A stretch of 64,000 bases of DNA, from assembly GCA_021234155.1 (NCBI GenBank), contig JAJEKV010000010.1, positions 19,193,418 through 19,257,417 of the forward strand, given 5' to 3'. Source of the DNA: Isoetes taiwanensis. Taxonomy: Eukaryota > Streptophyta > Lycopodiopsida > Isoetales > Isoetaceae. The notes beneath the pieces are model-generated. The model was given only the letters and a program-made list of their open reading frames with translations. It was not told the DNA's origin and did no database searches. Within the stretch, counting starts at the first letter, position 1, and every line of letters begins with the position of its first letter. Below are positions 45,633-57,160 of the stretch, piece by piece. Position numbers and translations under genes: made by a program.

Positions 45633-46445
45633 TACCTTTGAAACAAAGGAACACCCAGAGGGTAAGAATATAGTAGGCAATAAATGGATTTTAGAATCAA
45701 ACCTGGAGCAGATGGTAAATCACCTAAATACAAAGCCAGCCTGGTTGCACAGGGGTTCTCCTGAGTAAAAGGTCGATTTTGATGAAACATTTTCTCCTTT
45801 AGTAAAAATGAACAAAGGTCAATGCTACCGGGCTTTGGCAAATGCATGGAATCTAGAAGTGCATCACATGGATGTAAAATCGCTTTCTTAAATGCAAAAT
45901 TAGATGAGGAAATTTTCATGAAACAAGCACCGTGGATTTGAGCAAGGGAAGATAAGGTTTGGAAATTGAAAAGGGCAGTTTATGGGCTAAGACAATCTCC
46001 TAGAGAATGGTACAAAATGCATGGATTCTTATCTTATTGAACAAGCATTTGTTAAGTTTTGGAATGATGGGAATTTGTATAAATTTGAATGTCAAGACGG
46101 TTGGTGCATTATTGCTTTATATGTTGATGACAACATTATGGGTGGCAAAAGGGAAAAAATGTTTATTGATGTGCAAAAGCTTGTTGAAAAGCAGATTTGA
46201 AATGTCAGACCTTGGAGAACTTACAAAGTTTTTAGGGATTGAGGTATCAAGAAATAGAGATGAAGGTACCATCATTTTAACTCAAAAAGAGCAGATCAGA
46301 GGTATGCTTGAAAATTTTAAAATGAAAGAATGCAACATTAGTAAAACTCCTCCGCACTGTGGATGTAAGCTTTCTCTTGACATGTGTCCTAAGAATGATG
46401 AAGAAAGGAAAAATCATGGAGAAAAATTCCATATAGATCTTTAAC
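45633..46445 (+). pseudogene. Copia reverse transcriptase (broken frames)
   Basis: Blocks in changing frames: 'NIVGNKWI', 'KYKASLVAQGFS', 'DFDETFSPLVKMN', 'MDVK..FLNA.LDEEIFM', 'WKLKRAVYGLRQSPREWY', and the catalytic 'ALYVDDNIM' at about 46112-46138 (canonical YVDD retained). Then 'FEMSDLGELTKFLGIEV' in the frame 46007-46444. At least five frame changes, so it is not translatable as read. Confidence 0.88.
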
Positions 46446-47085
46446 AGGATGCCTAGCCTATGTTGCTAATTGCACAAGGCCAGATATTGCTCATAGTGTA
46501 AACATGCTCAGTAGATACAACAATGATCCAGGGAAGGAACATTGGATTGCTGCAAAATGTGTTCTGAGATATTTAAAAGGCACTATTGATATGGGAATTG
46601 CATACAATTCAAAAAACTTAATATTGATTTGCATTTTGTGATCTTGACCGGGCAGGAGATTTAGATGCAAGAAAATCAACATCAGGATACCTTATGATGC
46701 TTGGAGGAGGTCTTGTAGCTTGGAAGTGCAAAAAACAATCATCTATAGCATTGTCTACTGCAGAAGCTGAGTATGCCTCAGCCACATTATGTGCAAAAGA
46801 ACTAATATGGGAAAGGAGGTTAATTTTGGAACTTGAAATTGAGCAGCCAAACTCTAGTGAGATGCTATGTGTGATTACAAAAGCCGCATAGCCATGACCA
46901 GAAATCCAGTAATGCATGAAAGGTTGAAGCATATAGAATTAGAAATGCATTTCATTAGGGATGCAGTATGCAAAGGATTGATCCAAGTTAATTATATTAG
47001 TACAGATAAACATCAGGATAAATGGCAGAGAAAAGGTTCACTGAGCTCAGAAAGCAAATCATGCATACAGATTCAGATATGACAT
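46446..47085 (+). pseudogene. Copia RNase H
   Basis: 'GCLAYVANCTRPDIAHSVN', 'WAGDLDARKSTSGYLMMLG' in part (the first Asp lies in a garbled stretch, 'CDLDRAGDLDARKSTSGY'), 'ALSTAEAEYASA' (the Glu of TEAEY), then after a frame change 'MHERLKHIELEMHFIRDAV'. This is the standard end of a copia polyprotein. Confidence 0.88.
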
Positions 47086-47095
47086 AAGGAGATAT

Positions 47096-47110
47096 GACAT
47101 GAAGGGGAAG
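47096..47110 (+). promoter_or_regulatory. Copia polypurine tract
   Basis: 'gacatgaaggggaag' abuts the 3' LTR; purine-rich primer for plus-strand synthesis. Confidence 0.85.
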
Positions 47111-47735
47111 TGTTGGAAATGTGAGTCATGTCATATTATAAGGAATTTAGAAAATTGTCATCTTATATTCATGAGAAGCAGTGGCAGTGAATATATTGTA
47201 GCTACAAAAACAACCTATGAGAAGCAGTGGCAGTAGGTTGTAAAGTCAAGAACAGTTGAAGATGCAAACGAATGCATATAAGTGCTTTATGTGCTTTATA
47301 CATATAAGTGCTTTATGTGCTTTACTAAAGCAGGTATGTGGGATAAATCGAAAGTAGCAGATTTCCTTAGCCAAGCCATGGGATATAGTTCAATAGACAA
47401 ATGTTCGGATTGGAAAGCATAAATGATGCCTTAACCGCCGGACAGTTCTATTATAAGGTGAAGCAGAGCCTTAAAGAATTATTCGGGTCCAAGGATGGTT
47501 TGATCCGTCTCATATATGATCGAATGCCAGTGCTCACTTGTTGGTTTTTGAAGATTGATTTGAGCAAGGAATTATTGACCATAATGTGGCTTCCTTGCTG
47601 GTGTAAAGGATTTGATTGAATTACTAATGGTGTTGTGAAGCATAAATAAGATTTGATAAGCCTGAATTATCATAAGAGAAAAGGTGAATGACATCTTTGC
47701 TAGGATAAGATTAAACGTGTTATCTAGTTCTAACA
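47111..47735 (+). repeat. Copia 3' LTR
   Basis: Matches the 5' LTR. Differences include an extra 'gagaagcagtggcag' unit at about 47218-47233 and 'atgttcggattgg' where the 5' LTR has 'cagcctcagattgg'. Confidence 0.95.
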
Positions 47736-47740
47736 GATAC

Positions 47741-48290
47741 AAGCTGCTATAAAGGTCATCGATGCAAACATTTTCAATGACACAAAGGTAGCTAAGAATC
47801 ATTTTATTGGTTATATATGCTGCGGTTTTTATAACATCAATTGTAATTTCCTTATTCAGATGCAAGAGATGGCAAGCGGAGTACAGGATTCAAATATTCC
47901 AAGTTCACAAGTCATAAGAAACATCATTGGATTTCCTAATGGAGGTCTTTATTACCAACCTGTCATTGTATTCGATCCAAGTCTGAATATCAGATATACT
48001 TCTATGAACAAAACAAAGTTCAGCTATCCAGTAATTCAAAATATGACAAGACCAAGTGATGACAATGATCTGGCATTTCTAAGTCTAACAGTAAGGAGCT
48101 ATTATATATACTAAAAAAGATAGTATTGTTCCACATAGGAGAATTCTCTATTATAGGCAATCAATAGAAGAATTGAGTATGCATTCAAACGTAATTTTTC
48201 CACTACAGATTTCTGAGCTTGGAGTCCTCCTCCGACTCCAGACATCCCCGGAGCTTGTCAAAGTATTTATGAACCGCCTTAAAAGTGAGG
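47741..48290 (+). CDS. FAS1-domain gene, exons after the copia insertion
   Basis: Skipping the element, the FAS1 exon continues in frame from 47741 to 47787 ('AAIKVIDANIFNDTK', then donor gtagct). The next exon, 47860-48090, is phase 0 at both ends (231 nt, acceptor ttcag, donor gtaagg) and contains 'NIIGFPNGGLYYQPVIVFDP'; a further exon starts at 48209 after 'ctacag' with 'ISELGVLLRLQTSPELV'. These two exons are not recognised as a known domain, but the splice signals and phases are consistent. The allele carrying the element would be read through LTR stop codons unless the whole element is spliced out. Confidence 0.6.
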
Positions 48291-48299
48291 TTGAATCTT

Positions 48300-51200
48300 T
48301 GGAACTTTCCATTCCTTATGCATATATCTTTTCGATGTTGCAAACATGCTTATGGGAAAAGATATTTAGAAAATAGATGATTTCAAGCATATTCATCTCC
48401 CCATTTCGTGATATGATGACGTATTAAAAGTCAAGCCATTACATTAATCGGAGGAATCGGCCGCCCGTGAAACCTTCACAATGATAGGCTTCTAAAAGAA
48501 GGCACCGAATTCGGTGGGTAATCAGGGCATTGACATTTTAAATTTTTTAAGGACAAATGCTTCTGGTCTATTCCTTTTTTGTTGCATTTTATTGCAGTCC
48601 TTTACATGGAATACCCTATGGCCCGGGACCTAATTGCCGCATCGTGCTACAAAACTACTTGGGGTTCAATTACATTTAAGAATCGATAATCAATGAGGAA
48701 GCACATGTTTACAAGACGAGTTCCCTCGCTTTCAAATGTACTATGCAATATCAAGCTTGGAAAATGGTTGAGAAAATGGTGTATTCTTTTCGTGATAAGG
48801 TCAAGACGCTTTCCGCGCCATAAAGTTTTCTCGATTATTTCCGCCACAACCGGGTCTAAAGCTTTCCTTATTTCATTTTTCCTTATAACAAGACCGAAAT
48901 TGGGCATTGGAAACCCCGGCCATATGGGAATTACTTTTTCTATATTTGTTTTGCATCATTTTGGGAAAAACTACAAAAGTTGGATCATTAAGTCTTGTCT
49001 CTTACAAATCGGAAGCAAAGAAAAGTTGTGCTTATTGCAAAGCTTGTGACTGGATCACCAGCATATATAATGACATCCGGGTTTGAGGGCTTAACTAGGA
49101 ATCCTTGGAATATTGAAGAATTCTCATCGATCTTTCATTGACTCAACAAGTAAGCAAACCGGTTGGTTAGAAGTAAACGAATTTGCAACTGCTAAGAAGC
49201 CCGTAATTATTATTCAGATTTCATATTGTTCTTTTGCAGTAATGTCCCTTTTGCAATTGGTTCTGAGACTTCGTGCTCCATCGTGATCTCCCGCCGCAAG
49301 GACTGGGTTACAGTTTCATTCAACATTTGGAATGGTTGGACGCTCTTGGGTGATGAGTGTGTCAAAACAGTCCGTTCGTTGGTGGATTTTCTCAAAAAGA
49401 TTGCTTATATTCTTTTTACGATTTTTCATGCATGTCATTGCATTATGCAGATAAATTAGGCCCTTTTTGTAGAAGTGCCGCACATCGTGTTACAAATATT
49501 TGATGTAATACGAGGTAGAGACCCAAGTGATTTCTCCTCCAAGGATATTAACTTGAAAGATCCTTCTTCAATCGACATAACGGCTTTACCGTTGGCTATT
49601 CGATGAGACATGGAGGTGAGCAGGAGTACACGCTATATCGCTTGGTTTATGCCTTTGTCTAATGAAATTGTGTTTACTCAGTTCGCCCACATACTTGAAT
49701 ATAAAGGAGTCAAAATGGTGTCTTTAATCTGAACTACACAAAGAAAATCTGCTCAATATATCATCAACACCATTGTGGATGTAGATATGTCGAAGTCATT
49801 TGACCACCGCAACGCAGCTGGATTAGACGATGAGTGTGAGGCACGGATTTCGCCCATAGTGGAGCATGAAGGGTATTGATGCCTTTGTTGTGTGGGGCAA
49901 CAGATTGGGAAAGATATATGTGGAAATCTTCTTGAATGCCACTCATTGTCATACCAACAGCCCAAGAACATAACCAATCCTCCAAATTGAGGTAGTGCAA
50001 AAAGACAAACTTAGAACTGAATATGCTCAAAGCACCTTATGGTGATTCGGAGGGTGGGTCCCGAAGTTGTATTCTAGGTGTGATTCCCCTGGCGATGTTG
50101 TCTATCATCCTTATTGCAGGTCCTTTGGCCTTATAGGCATATCGTAATGCTACCATCACCACTTGCAACATCCACCGATAAACAATTTGACACCCAATGA
50201 CAATATTCCACTGCAAAGTTGCCATTCTGGTCACATGAACGTGTAGAATGAGTTCTGCATGTTGCAAAAAGGTCCACGAAACTTAGTATTTGTAAATTAC
50301 TTTTGAGCAAGCATTACGCGTAACGAAAAGGACCAAAGAACTTAGTAACTTAATAATGAGCTGCTTCAATATTTAATTTATATACTCCGATCTTTAATTT
50401 CTTTTGCAAGGAATCCAGTAAGTTCACAAGACAAAATAATGTAAACCTGTTGTAGGTCCTCACTTTTTCTATGTTTCTAGTTTAGATCTAGTGACCAACC
50501 TTGATAAAAATGAAGAATACGTGAACTTTTAGAAAGTTTGTCGAAAGAGACCTTGAAAGAGCGAAAAAAAATCAAAAGTTAACTAAGAGAATTTTGAAAG
50601 ATGTTGTGTATAACCTCCCAAGAGTAATCGACAGCAGTTGCTACTAGATCCTCATAGAAACAAGCAATCAGAGAGGAGTTAAAAGGAGCCAAGGGCATTG
50701 AGGGGGAAGCTAGAGGGCTGTTTGTTCGCAATAAAAACCAAATAATATAATGTGGTCGAGACCTAAGTGCTTTTTTTGGAATGGCAAGGGTCGACTAGTA
50801 GAAATAGTATCACATCAATGAAGGATAGCCACCAAAATACACTTTTGATCCGGGAATATCAAAGCATTTGTTAGCAAGAGCTTCCCAAGCTCAATTGAAA
50901 GAAGACTCTCTTGTGTGCTGAGAACCAAGATATTTTGAGGGGTTTCGGACCGAAACCCCGGAAAATAGGCTGCTCCCCAATAATCCCCCCAGAAGGTGGA
51001 AATTTACCATTTTTTGTTCTCTCTTCATTTGGCGATGGCGAGGCCCGAGTTAGAACTCCGGGCCTTTCGGCTAGGTGGAGGCTATTCTTTTTTTCTAAGG
51101 TTAAGATGCCGTGCTTGCTTCTAACGGTTTTTTTTTTTTCTCGAAGCAGCAACATTTGTTTTAGTTTTTGTTCGCCATTTCTTCAAGAAGCCCGGCGATT

Positions 51201-51490
51201 CACTTTAGTTGAAGGCTTAGATGCGAGGGTTCTTCTCCGAAGGTTGTTGACAGTTTTCGAAAGCAATACTCTTTTGGACGAGTTCCCGACGGATTTTTTC
51301 GTTAATAGTGCCTAAAAAGAATCTTCTAGAGTTCTAGAACGACATTTCAAGGTAAGCGTATGCATGCACTCAGTTCTTTTGAGTTTTCTTTAAATAATTT
51401 TATCTAACTATTTCTTTTGTTCCAGATTTGTTGATGTTACGGAAATAGGGGAAGCAAGGTTTCTATCAGTCCTTTTACTTGTTTATCTTA
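48300..51490. other. Possible continuation of the FAS1-domain gene in low-quality sequence
   Basis: Exon-like stretches on +: about 49004-49130 ('NRKQRKVVLIAKLVTGSPA' then 'YIMTSGFEGLTRNPWNIEEF'); about 49247-49400 after 'ttttgcag' ('FAIGSETSCSIVISRRKDWV'); about 49467-49600 ('VEVPHIVLQIFDVIRGRDP' then 'SDFSSKDINLKDPSS'); and 51200-51300 ('RRLLTVFESNTLLDEFP'). None matches a family I can name. Interrupting frame changes are frequent. The rest (49.6-51.0 kb) shows nothing. Confidence 0.35.
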
Positions 51491-51499
51491 CATCGAGTT

Positions 51500-51725
51500 T
51501 GATTGTTCTTTAAGTCGCAGTCCATCCTTTTGTATTGTGGATGATGTTCTACTCGATGATAATCCATTGGAAGACAAGACTATTGTTGCTGAGAAACTTA
51601 TCCAGATGACAGATCCGAAAGAGGTAGAAACATTGTTGAGTTCATTCCATGAGACTACATTTCGATTTAGATGGTCGAGAGACATTACGGCCTCAGAATC
51701 GAATGAGACTTGGCATACATCTTGA
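51500..51725 (+). CDS. Unidentified terminal exon
   Basis: Follows 'aagtcgcag' at about 51519. Reads 'FCIVDDVLLDDNPLEDK', 'TIVAEKLIQMTDPKEVETLL' and 'SSFHETTFRFRWSRDI', ending in a stop at 51723-51725. The regular composition and acceptor suggest a real 3' exon, possibly the last exon of the gene starting near 41 kb. No domain recognised. Confidence 0.35.
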
Positions 51726-52027
51726 TCAAAATGTTACAACTCTAGATAACCAATACAATCACATGAACTCGGGTCAATTTGTGTTAATAATACCTACATA
51801 ACAATCACTACATGATAGAACAACACATACAACCATCTCAATGAATAGCAACCTTATTAATAAAAACACTATTGTTCTTGCGCTCATTCAACACAAAAAG
51901 AATGAAACAACCCGTGAAACCACAACCTCGAGCCATCGAGGGCAACCCCTCGTAATGCAAAGACCTTGTTTTTTGCACGTGTTTTTAAAAACAAGCTAAA
52001 AGTGGCGAATTTACGTGTTTTCAAAAA

Positions 52028-52083
52028 AGGAATCTGCAATTGCACCACAGGTCATTAGTGCATTTGCACCGTCACCTTGTTTT
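52028..52083. repeat. Dispersed short repeat, third copy
   Basis: 'ggaatctgcaattgcaccac' and 'ggtcattagtgcatttgc', as at 39285 and 60498. Confidence 0.75.
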
Positions 52084-52752
52084 ATACGTGAACCAAACAA
52101 GAAAATAAGATGACCAGCCAAGATAGCAATATAATGTAACCTGCTTCTAAGTTAGATCCAGGTCCTGTGATAGGTATCCATGGTTTTGCAGGCTATGCCA
52201 TTTCAAATCATTGAAAGGGAAGTCACTCTAAAGTATTCGTTGGCCTGGAAGTAAAGGATCTTCACATTCAATAATACTTACAAGGACGACATACATACCG
52301 TGAGGATGCTATTGAATCTTCATCTTGGATATCAACATTCCAGAACAGAGTAACTCATGGAATAGCATATCTTTCTTTCTGCAATAAGCAGCACTTATGA
52401 ACAATAAACAACATGCAAATGAAGCATGCATATAGTCAACTTACACAACCAAAATATCTTCTCTCCATTCTCAAGTTTCCTGTAATGAAGCAACGACAAT
52501 GATTATGCAAAAAGTGGCATGTGCAGTCTGGAGGAGTCTGAACAGCCTAAGAATTTACAAGAACCAAGCAATGTTGACTTCAGGCACTTATACGTGAACC
52601 AAACAAGAAATGCTTCTAAGTTAGATCCAGGTCCTATGATAGGTATCCATGGTTTTATAGGCTATGCCATTTCAAATCATTGAAAAGGAAGTCACTCTAA
52701 AGTATTCATTGGCCTGGAAGTAAAGGATCTTCAAATTCAATAATACTTTCAA
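52082..52752. repeat. Pair of direct repeats about 508 bp apart
   Basis: 52082-52288 and 52590-52752 share 'ttatacgtgaaccaaacaag', 'aagttagatccaggtcct', 'gataggtatccatggttt' and 'ggcctggaagtaaaggatct'. The second copy lacks about 45 bp after 'caagaaa'. Confidence 0.85.
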
Positions 52753-52759
52753 ACTTTCC

Positions 52760-55420
52760 TTGATTTAAATCACTATCTATTAGAACTGTTATGCCAGCAG
52801 AAGAACATGCTGCTGCCAGAGTTAAAATGGATGTTATCTCCAGAAATCTTAGAAGGATGAATACTGAAACCAAAAATTAACTTTTCTACGTGCTCTAATT
52901 TAAGAAATTATAATTACCCGATCGACAACGAACAAACTCACAAGAAGTGAGTTATACAATTCTCCTTAAAAACAAAGCATAAGAGTCTATAAGCGCGGAG
53001 CAAAGAACCAAGGACTTTGTAGTGCCATAGCAAATACCAAATAACGCAATCGAGACGGATATGTCCTAAATCAATTTCGCATTATACTTGAACGATGGTC
53101 AAAATTACGGGAAAAGGTCCATTTTTATCCCATTTAAAGCAATCAAGATTCTACTAGAGACCCTAAGACAGTTTACTCATTAGATCATTTGCATGTTTGG
53201 ATGTTATGTTGGCTTTTTGTAAATTAGTCTTTGACAATGGTACTATTCAAACGACATTGCCTATCAAAGCAAATTTGCGAGAAAATATTGATTTTCATGG
53301 ACCTCCGAGTTAGTTACTAACGCATCAACAAAAAAAAGCAAATAAAAAGAAAAGCCAAGGTGTTTGCAAAACAATCTGCGAAATACAGACTTGGAATATC
53401 TTTGTAGGGGTCGGATGATTATGGGCATTCTAATGCTATTTGTTGAGTCAATGTTAACCCATCTTTTATGTCTTATTGCAGCTCAATCGGTAGCTAAATT
53501 TGAGATTTGTTCTATTCCAATACGCCCTTTTGAATCTGAAATGAAGTGAAACTCGGCAAATAAAACACCAAAATCCACCGCAATGCGGCCCATCATATAG
53601 CGGGGATGCTCCCCTATCAACATTATTTTGATGTACTTTATTTTTGTCTTCCTAGCAACGGATCTATGTGGCTTGAGGTCCCCATAAATCCTATTTATTG
53701 CATTTAATGCATTTATCGGGATGCTACCAACTAACATCGAGGGATCTCAATAAACGGCAAAAGGTCCACGACTTCAATCCGCAAAACTCCATGGCCCTTC
53801 ACGGCTTTAATCCAAGCAGATTTGTCCGGAAAGAATGGCATCTAATTGGGACTTCTCTCCATTCTCAGCAAACTCTCAAAATTGAATAATCCTAAAGCCC
53901 ACTTTGAAGCACCCGCATATCAACCTTCCAATTCGGGCAAGCAATTTACTTTTTAGCGTGGTTGCATAACCCTAGGTGACTGATTTGTCGATTCTAGCTA
54001 TGCCACGGTTATGCCACATGCCGTGGCTCTTTTTTTGAACCATTATCTTTGGCCGCTCGCCTTGGCTCACGGGACAGCCCATCCCGCCCCGCTATGGAGG
54101 TCCATATTTTACTGCCTTACTACTTTGAGCTATATGCGTCTGTTCCTCAAAGCTCAACTTTTATGAGGTTGACATTTAGCACAAAAAGTAATCTAATTGG
54201 CTTGAACATTCCGGGCCATGAAATGCACTCAGCATCCTAATTAGGTTCTATCTATGGCTAATTGATGCAGAGGCTCTAATTATGGCGCTAGATATGGCAT
54301 GAAAATGGCGATTAACCTCGCAACTTTTCCATTGAGCCTCAAAAATGTTTTTCCATGCCGAGTTTGCCCCTCGCTTCTTCGTCCTTCCCATCTGTGTTAG
54401 GTTTATTTTAGATTCTCGTAAGAATAGACTTACCCTAACCTCATTCATATGGCTCTGATTTTGCTTTTGGAGCTTGGGATGTCGATGAACTATTCAGATT
54501 TAATCTGACACAAGCCTCCTTTGAAGAGCCTCATCTCTAATGCTCGGTTGGTGCAATAACACGTTTCTTTCCTTTTCCATTCGATTTAGGGGCTTCTTTA
54601 GTCTTTTATGCGCATTTTATGAATGGCGGTGCAACTATTAATTTTCGTGGGCTTCTACAAAGTCAATGATGATGAAGCTTGAGCCTAGAAATAATATAGC
54701 ATAATCCTACACTCTACAATAGTTGGAAAGGACAAGCATCATAAGATGGAGCACCTTCTTTATTTTGTCTCTTTATGCTTATGATCTTGCTAAGAAGTAT
54801 ACTTCAATCTCTAAATCCATCTTCTACATAAAAATCTACCCGAATAGCCGATTTAATGCTTGAAGTTTTTAAGCAGTTTGAAGTTCTTTTCCCAGTTTTT
54901 AAGCACTATCAATGTTTTATTATCAAAACCAGTTTGATATAAATTCTGATGTAATTTGTATTTTGTTGCAAAATGAAAATCTTGCATGGGTTTTATCCAA
55001 GGCATTTGATTCGAAGCTTCAATTAAATGTATTTTGAAGCGACTTCTATCACACCTCCTCTCAGAAGATTTGAAAGTAGGTAATGTGCTCTTCTTTGTCT
55101 TTGTTTTAGCTTTTGTTATTTTATGTACAATGTCTTCTACTTTTTGTGGTGGGAACTTACCTTTTCATTAGAATTTGGCTATCTTGGATGCTTCTTTAAA
55201 AGGTTAAGACACTACCGAAGGCAACAAGAAGAGTTACAATCTCATGTAAGACAACTCCTAATCAATGTCCTCAATTGTATTTGAGTTGTGCCCATTTCTT
55301 TTCATTCTTTTCTTGGGGCACATAGATTTGACATGCATTCTAGCAGAATCATTACTTTTGATTATTTGGGATAATATCCTCAACCTTTATGTCCAAGGAA
55401 AAGTGTAGTATTCAAATGGT
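52760..55420. other. No gene recognised
   Basis: Short frames only (53364-53549 +, 53483-53737 -, 54248-54448 -), none with family signatures. Confidence 0.4.
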
Positions 55421-55424
55421 AACT

Positions 55425-55525
55425 AGTGTTATTTCTAGTGAAGCATACATAAGAAAAATGGCATTAGATTCACGAGTTTTTGAAATAACAAGGGTTCAAA
55501 TCCCTTGCCTCTCTTCTCTGCATAG
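55425..55525 (+). mobile_element. tRNA T-arm-like sequence, SINE relic
   Basis: 'acaagggttcaaatcccttg' forms a perfect T-arm (5-bp stem around ttcaaat) and is a good B box. The upstream A box is poor and no cloverleaf fits. Confidence 0.3.
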
Positions 55526-55589
55526 ATCTAAAGAACAACCAATGACAAAACTATCTTCTTTAATATAATAATATAACAGCAACATCCTC

Positions 55590-56061
55590 GACGTTCAAAA
55601 TGCAACATAATAGTGACGACCTTGCAATATAAAAATCGACGCGGTGAGGCACATTATATCGACGATTTGGGCGTTGCAAACATGTCGCACATGACGTCGT
55701 AAATGACGTCGCAAGTGCGACATGACAGCAACGAGATAACGACGTAACATCAACGTATTAAGGATGTTAGACCGACAAAACGCATCGCAAGTTACGTTGC
55801 AAACGACGTCGCATATGTGACGTGAGAGCAATGAGAGACCAATATAACACTGACGTATTAAGGATGTTATACCAAATGTTGCGGACATCACAAATGACGC
55901 GCTTACTATGCGATCGACGCCCCACGGCGATGAATCCTAGGCAACGTCATTTGCAACGTTTGTGCAACATTTTCAAGACATTTATATACGACGTCTAATG
56001 TCTCTGATACGTCAATTCTATGTCGCTAATGACGTCATTAAACATCCCTTTCGTAGTAGTG
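55590..56061. mobile_element. CACTA-type transposon end with GACGTC subterminal repeats
   Basis: The right boundary reads 'cctttcgtagtagtg' at 56047-56061, the complement of 'cactactacgaaagg', the CACTA terminal signature. For 450 bp inside, words 'gacgtc', 'tgacgt' and 'acgtcg' occur more than ten times in both orientations, like the subterminal repeats bound by En/Spm-type transposases. 'acgtattaaggatgtta' is duplicated (55755, 55853). No left CACTA end or transposase found, so it is a fragment or a decayed non-autonomous copy. Confidence 0.65.
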
Positions 56062-57120
56062 ACCGGAGATGGCTCGCGGAGGTTAGATCAACCTTACTTT
56101 GCATAAATCAAATGAAGTTCTTAGTTGGAGCTTTTCGAGTCAAACCGTAAACATGTCAATCTGAGATTTGCTTTCTAACGTTTGAAATTGTTATACTGCA
56201 TGGATACTTTGCATTAGCCAAGGAAACAATTTTGCTCTTAAAAAAGGTCCTGTGAATTGTAAAATGTGGTACATCGCCTTTATTTTTGAAGCTTGCATCT
56301 AATAGCGTAAGAACCTTCTCCAAAATTGCCTAGCAAAGTTGCATAACCTTCTAATAGGTGGGAAAATTTGTACCTTTATAAAATAGCCAGTTCAACAACT
56401 GCAGTCTTCATGAGGTTATGCATAATGTCGAGATTGGGATCATATCTGGCCTACATTATTAGTTCCAAGAAGCCAGCTTGTTGGGACTTCCATTTTGTAT
56501 TTACTTGACTCTTATGCGGGGTTGGAGAAGTATAATGCTGGATGGAAGAAATTTATCCATTGCCCTTGTGCCTTTCTGAGTAAAGAGGGAGTAACCTGAT
56601 GTTTTGTGAATTATCTGTGTTTCTATGCCTGAACAAGATTATTGGTTTGCATGCTAACCGTGTGCATAGCATTTCATTAAAAATTGGTATTTGACTAGGC
56701 TGTCAAGCAGCTTCAATAAATTGGGGTTTGTTGTTTGTAGGTATTGCATTATGACGTCAAGTATATGCTTTGTTTTCTGCTGCTTGATTCATGTGAAAAA
56801 GCCTTGGTAAGCACTGGGGTTCCATATAGCTGTCTGCATGTCTTGAAGGGCTATCTTACCGTATTGAGAGCATGAAGCCTATTAGACGGAGGGTCAAGCA
56901 TGTAGATCCACCATCTGCAGAACCAAATGGATCTATATTGTAGTCAACCTTTTCCTGTATTCTTCAAATATTTATTGTATATCAGTGGCAAAACCATCCA
57001 TTATGTTTATCGACCATTTTTGCATTTCCATGGCACTCATGAGATTGGGCTTAATTTGGTTTATTGATTATGCCATCTAACACTGTCAAAAGCACCATCA
57101 TGATGCAATATCCAATCTTT
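56062..57120. other. No gene recognised
   Basis: AT-rich, no coding family. A fragment at 56748-56960 ('tattgcattatgacgtcaag') shows no open frame of note. Confidence 0.4.
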
Positions 57121-57160
57121 ATATAATACTAGTTATGGTGCCCGGCGTTGCCGGGCTTAG
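57121..57160. repeat. Hairpin motif GCCCGGC-gtt-GCCGGGC (locus 2)
   Basis: 'tataatactagttatggt' then the 7-bp stem hairpin, same layout as at 16226-16276. Confidence 0.6.

Larger units (their letters stand above)
42181..47740 (+). mobile_element. Ty1/copia retrotransposon, full length, inserted in the FAS1 exon
   Basis: Complete structure: target duplication GATAC (42181-42185, 47736-47740), 5' LTR 42186-42801, primer site 42803-42815, gag-pol in the usual copia order (gag, protease, integrase, RT, RNase H), polypurine tract 47096-47110, 3' LTR 47111-47735. Same strand as the host gene. The LTRs are nearly identical apart from a 15-bp insertion and a handful of changes, mostly at CAG/CTG, so insertion is recent. 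The coding part has several stops and frame changes; with such similar LTRs, part of these may be sequence errors. Confidence 0.95.

Noticed and set aside
55480-55510. tRNA gene from the perfect T-arm
   Set aside because: No matching acceptor, D or anticodon arms upstream.
55590-56061. CRISPR-like or regulatory array because of repeated GACGTC words
   Set aside because: Words are irregularly spaced, in both orientations, and end at a CACTA terminus; a eukaryotic transposon explains them.
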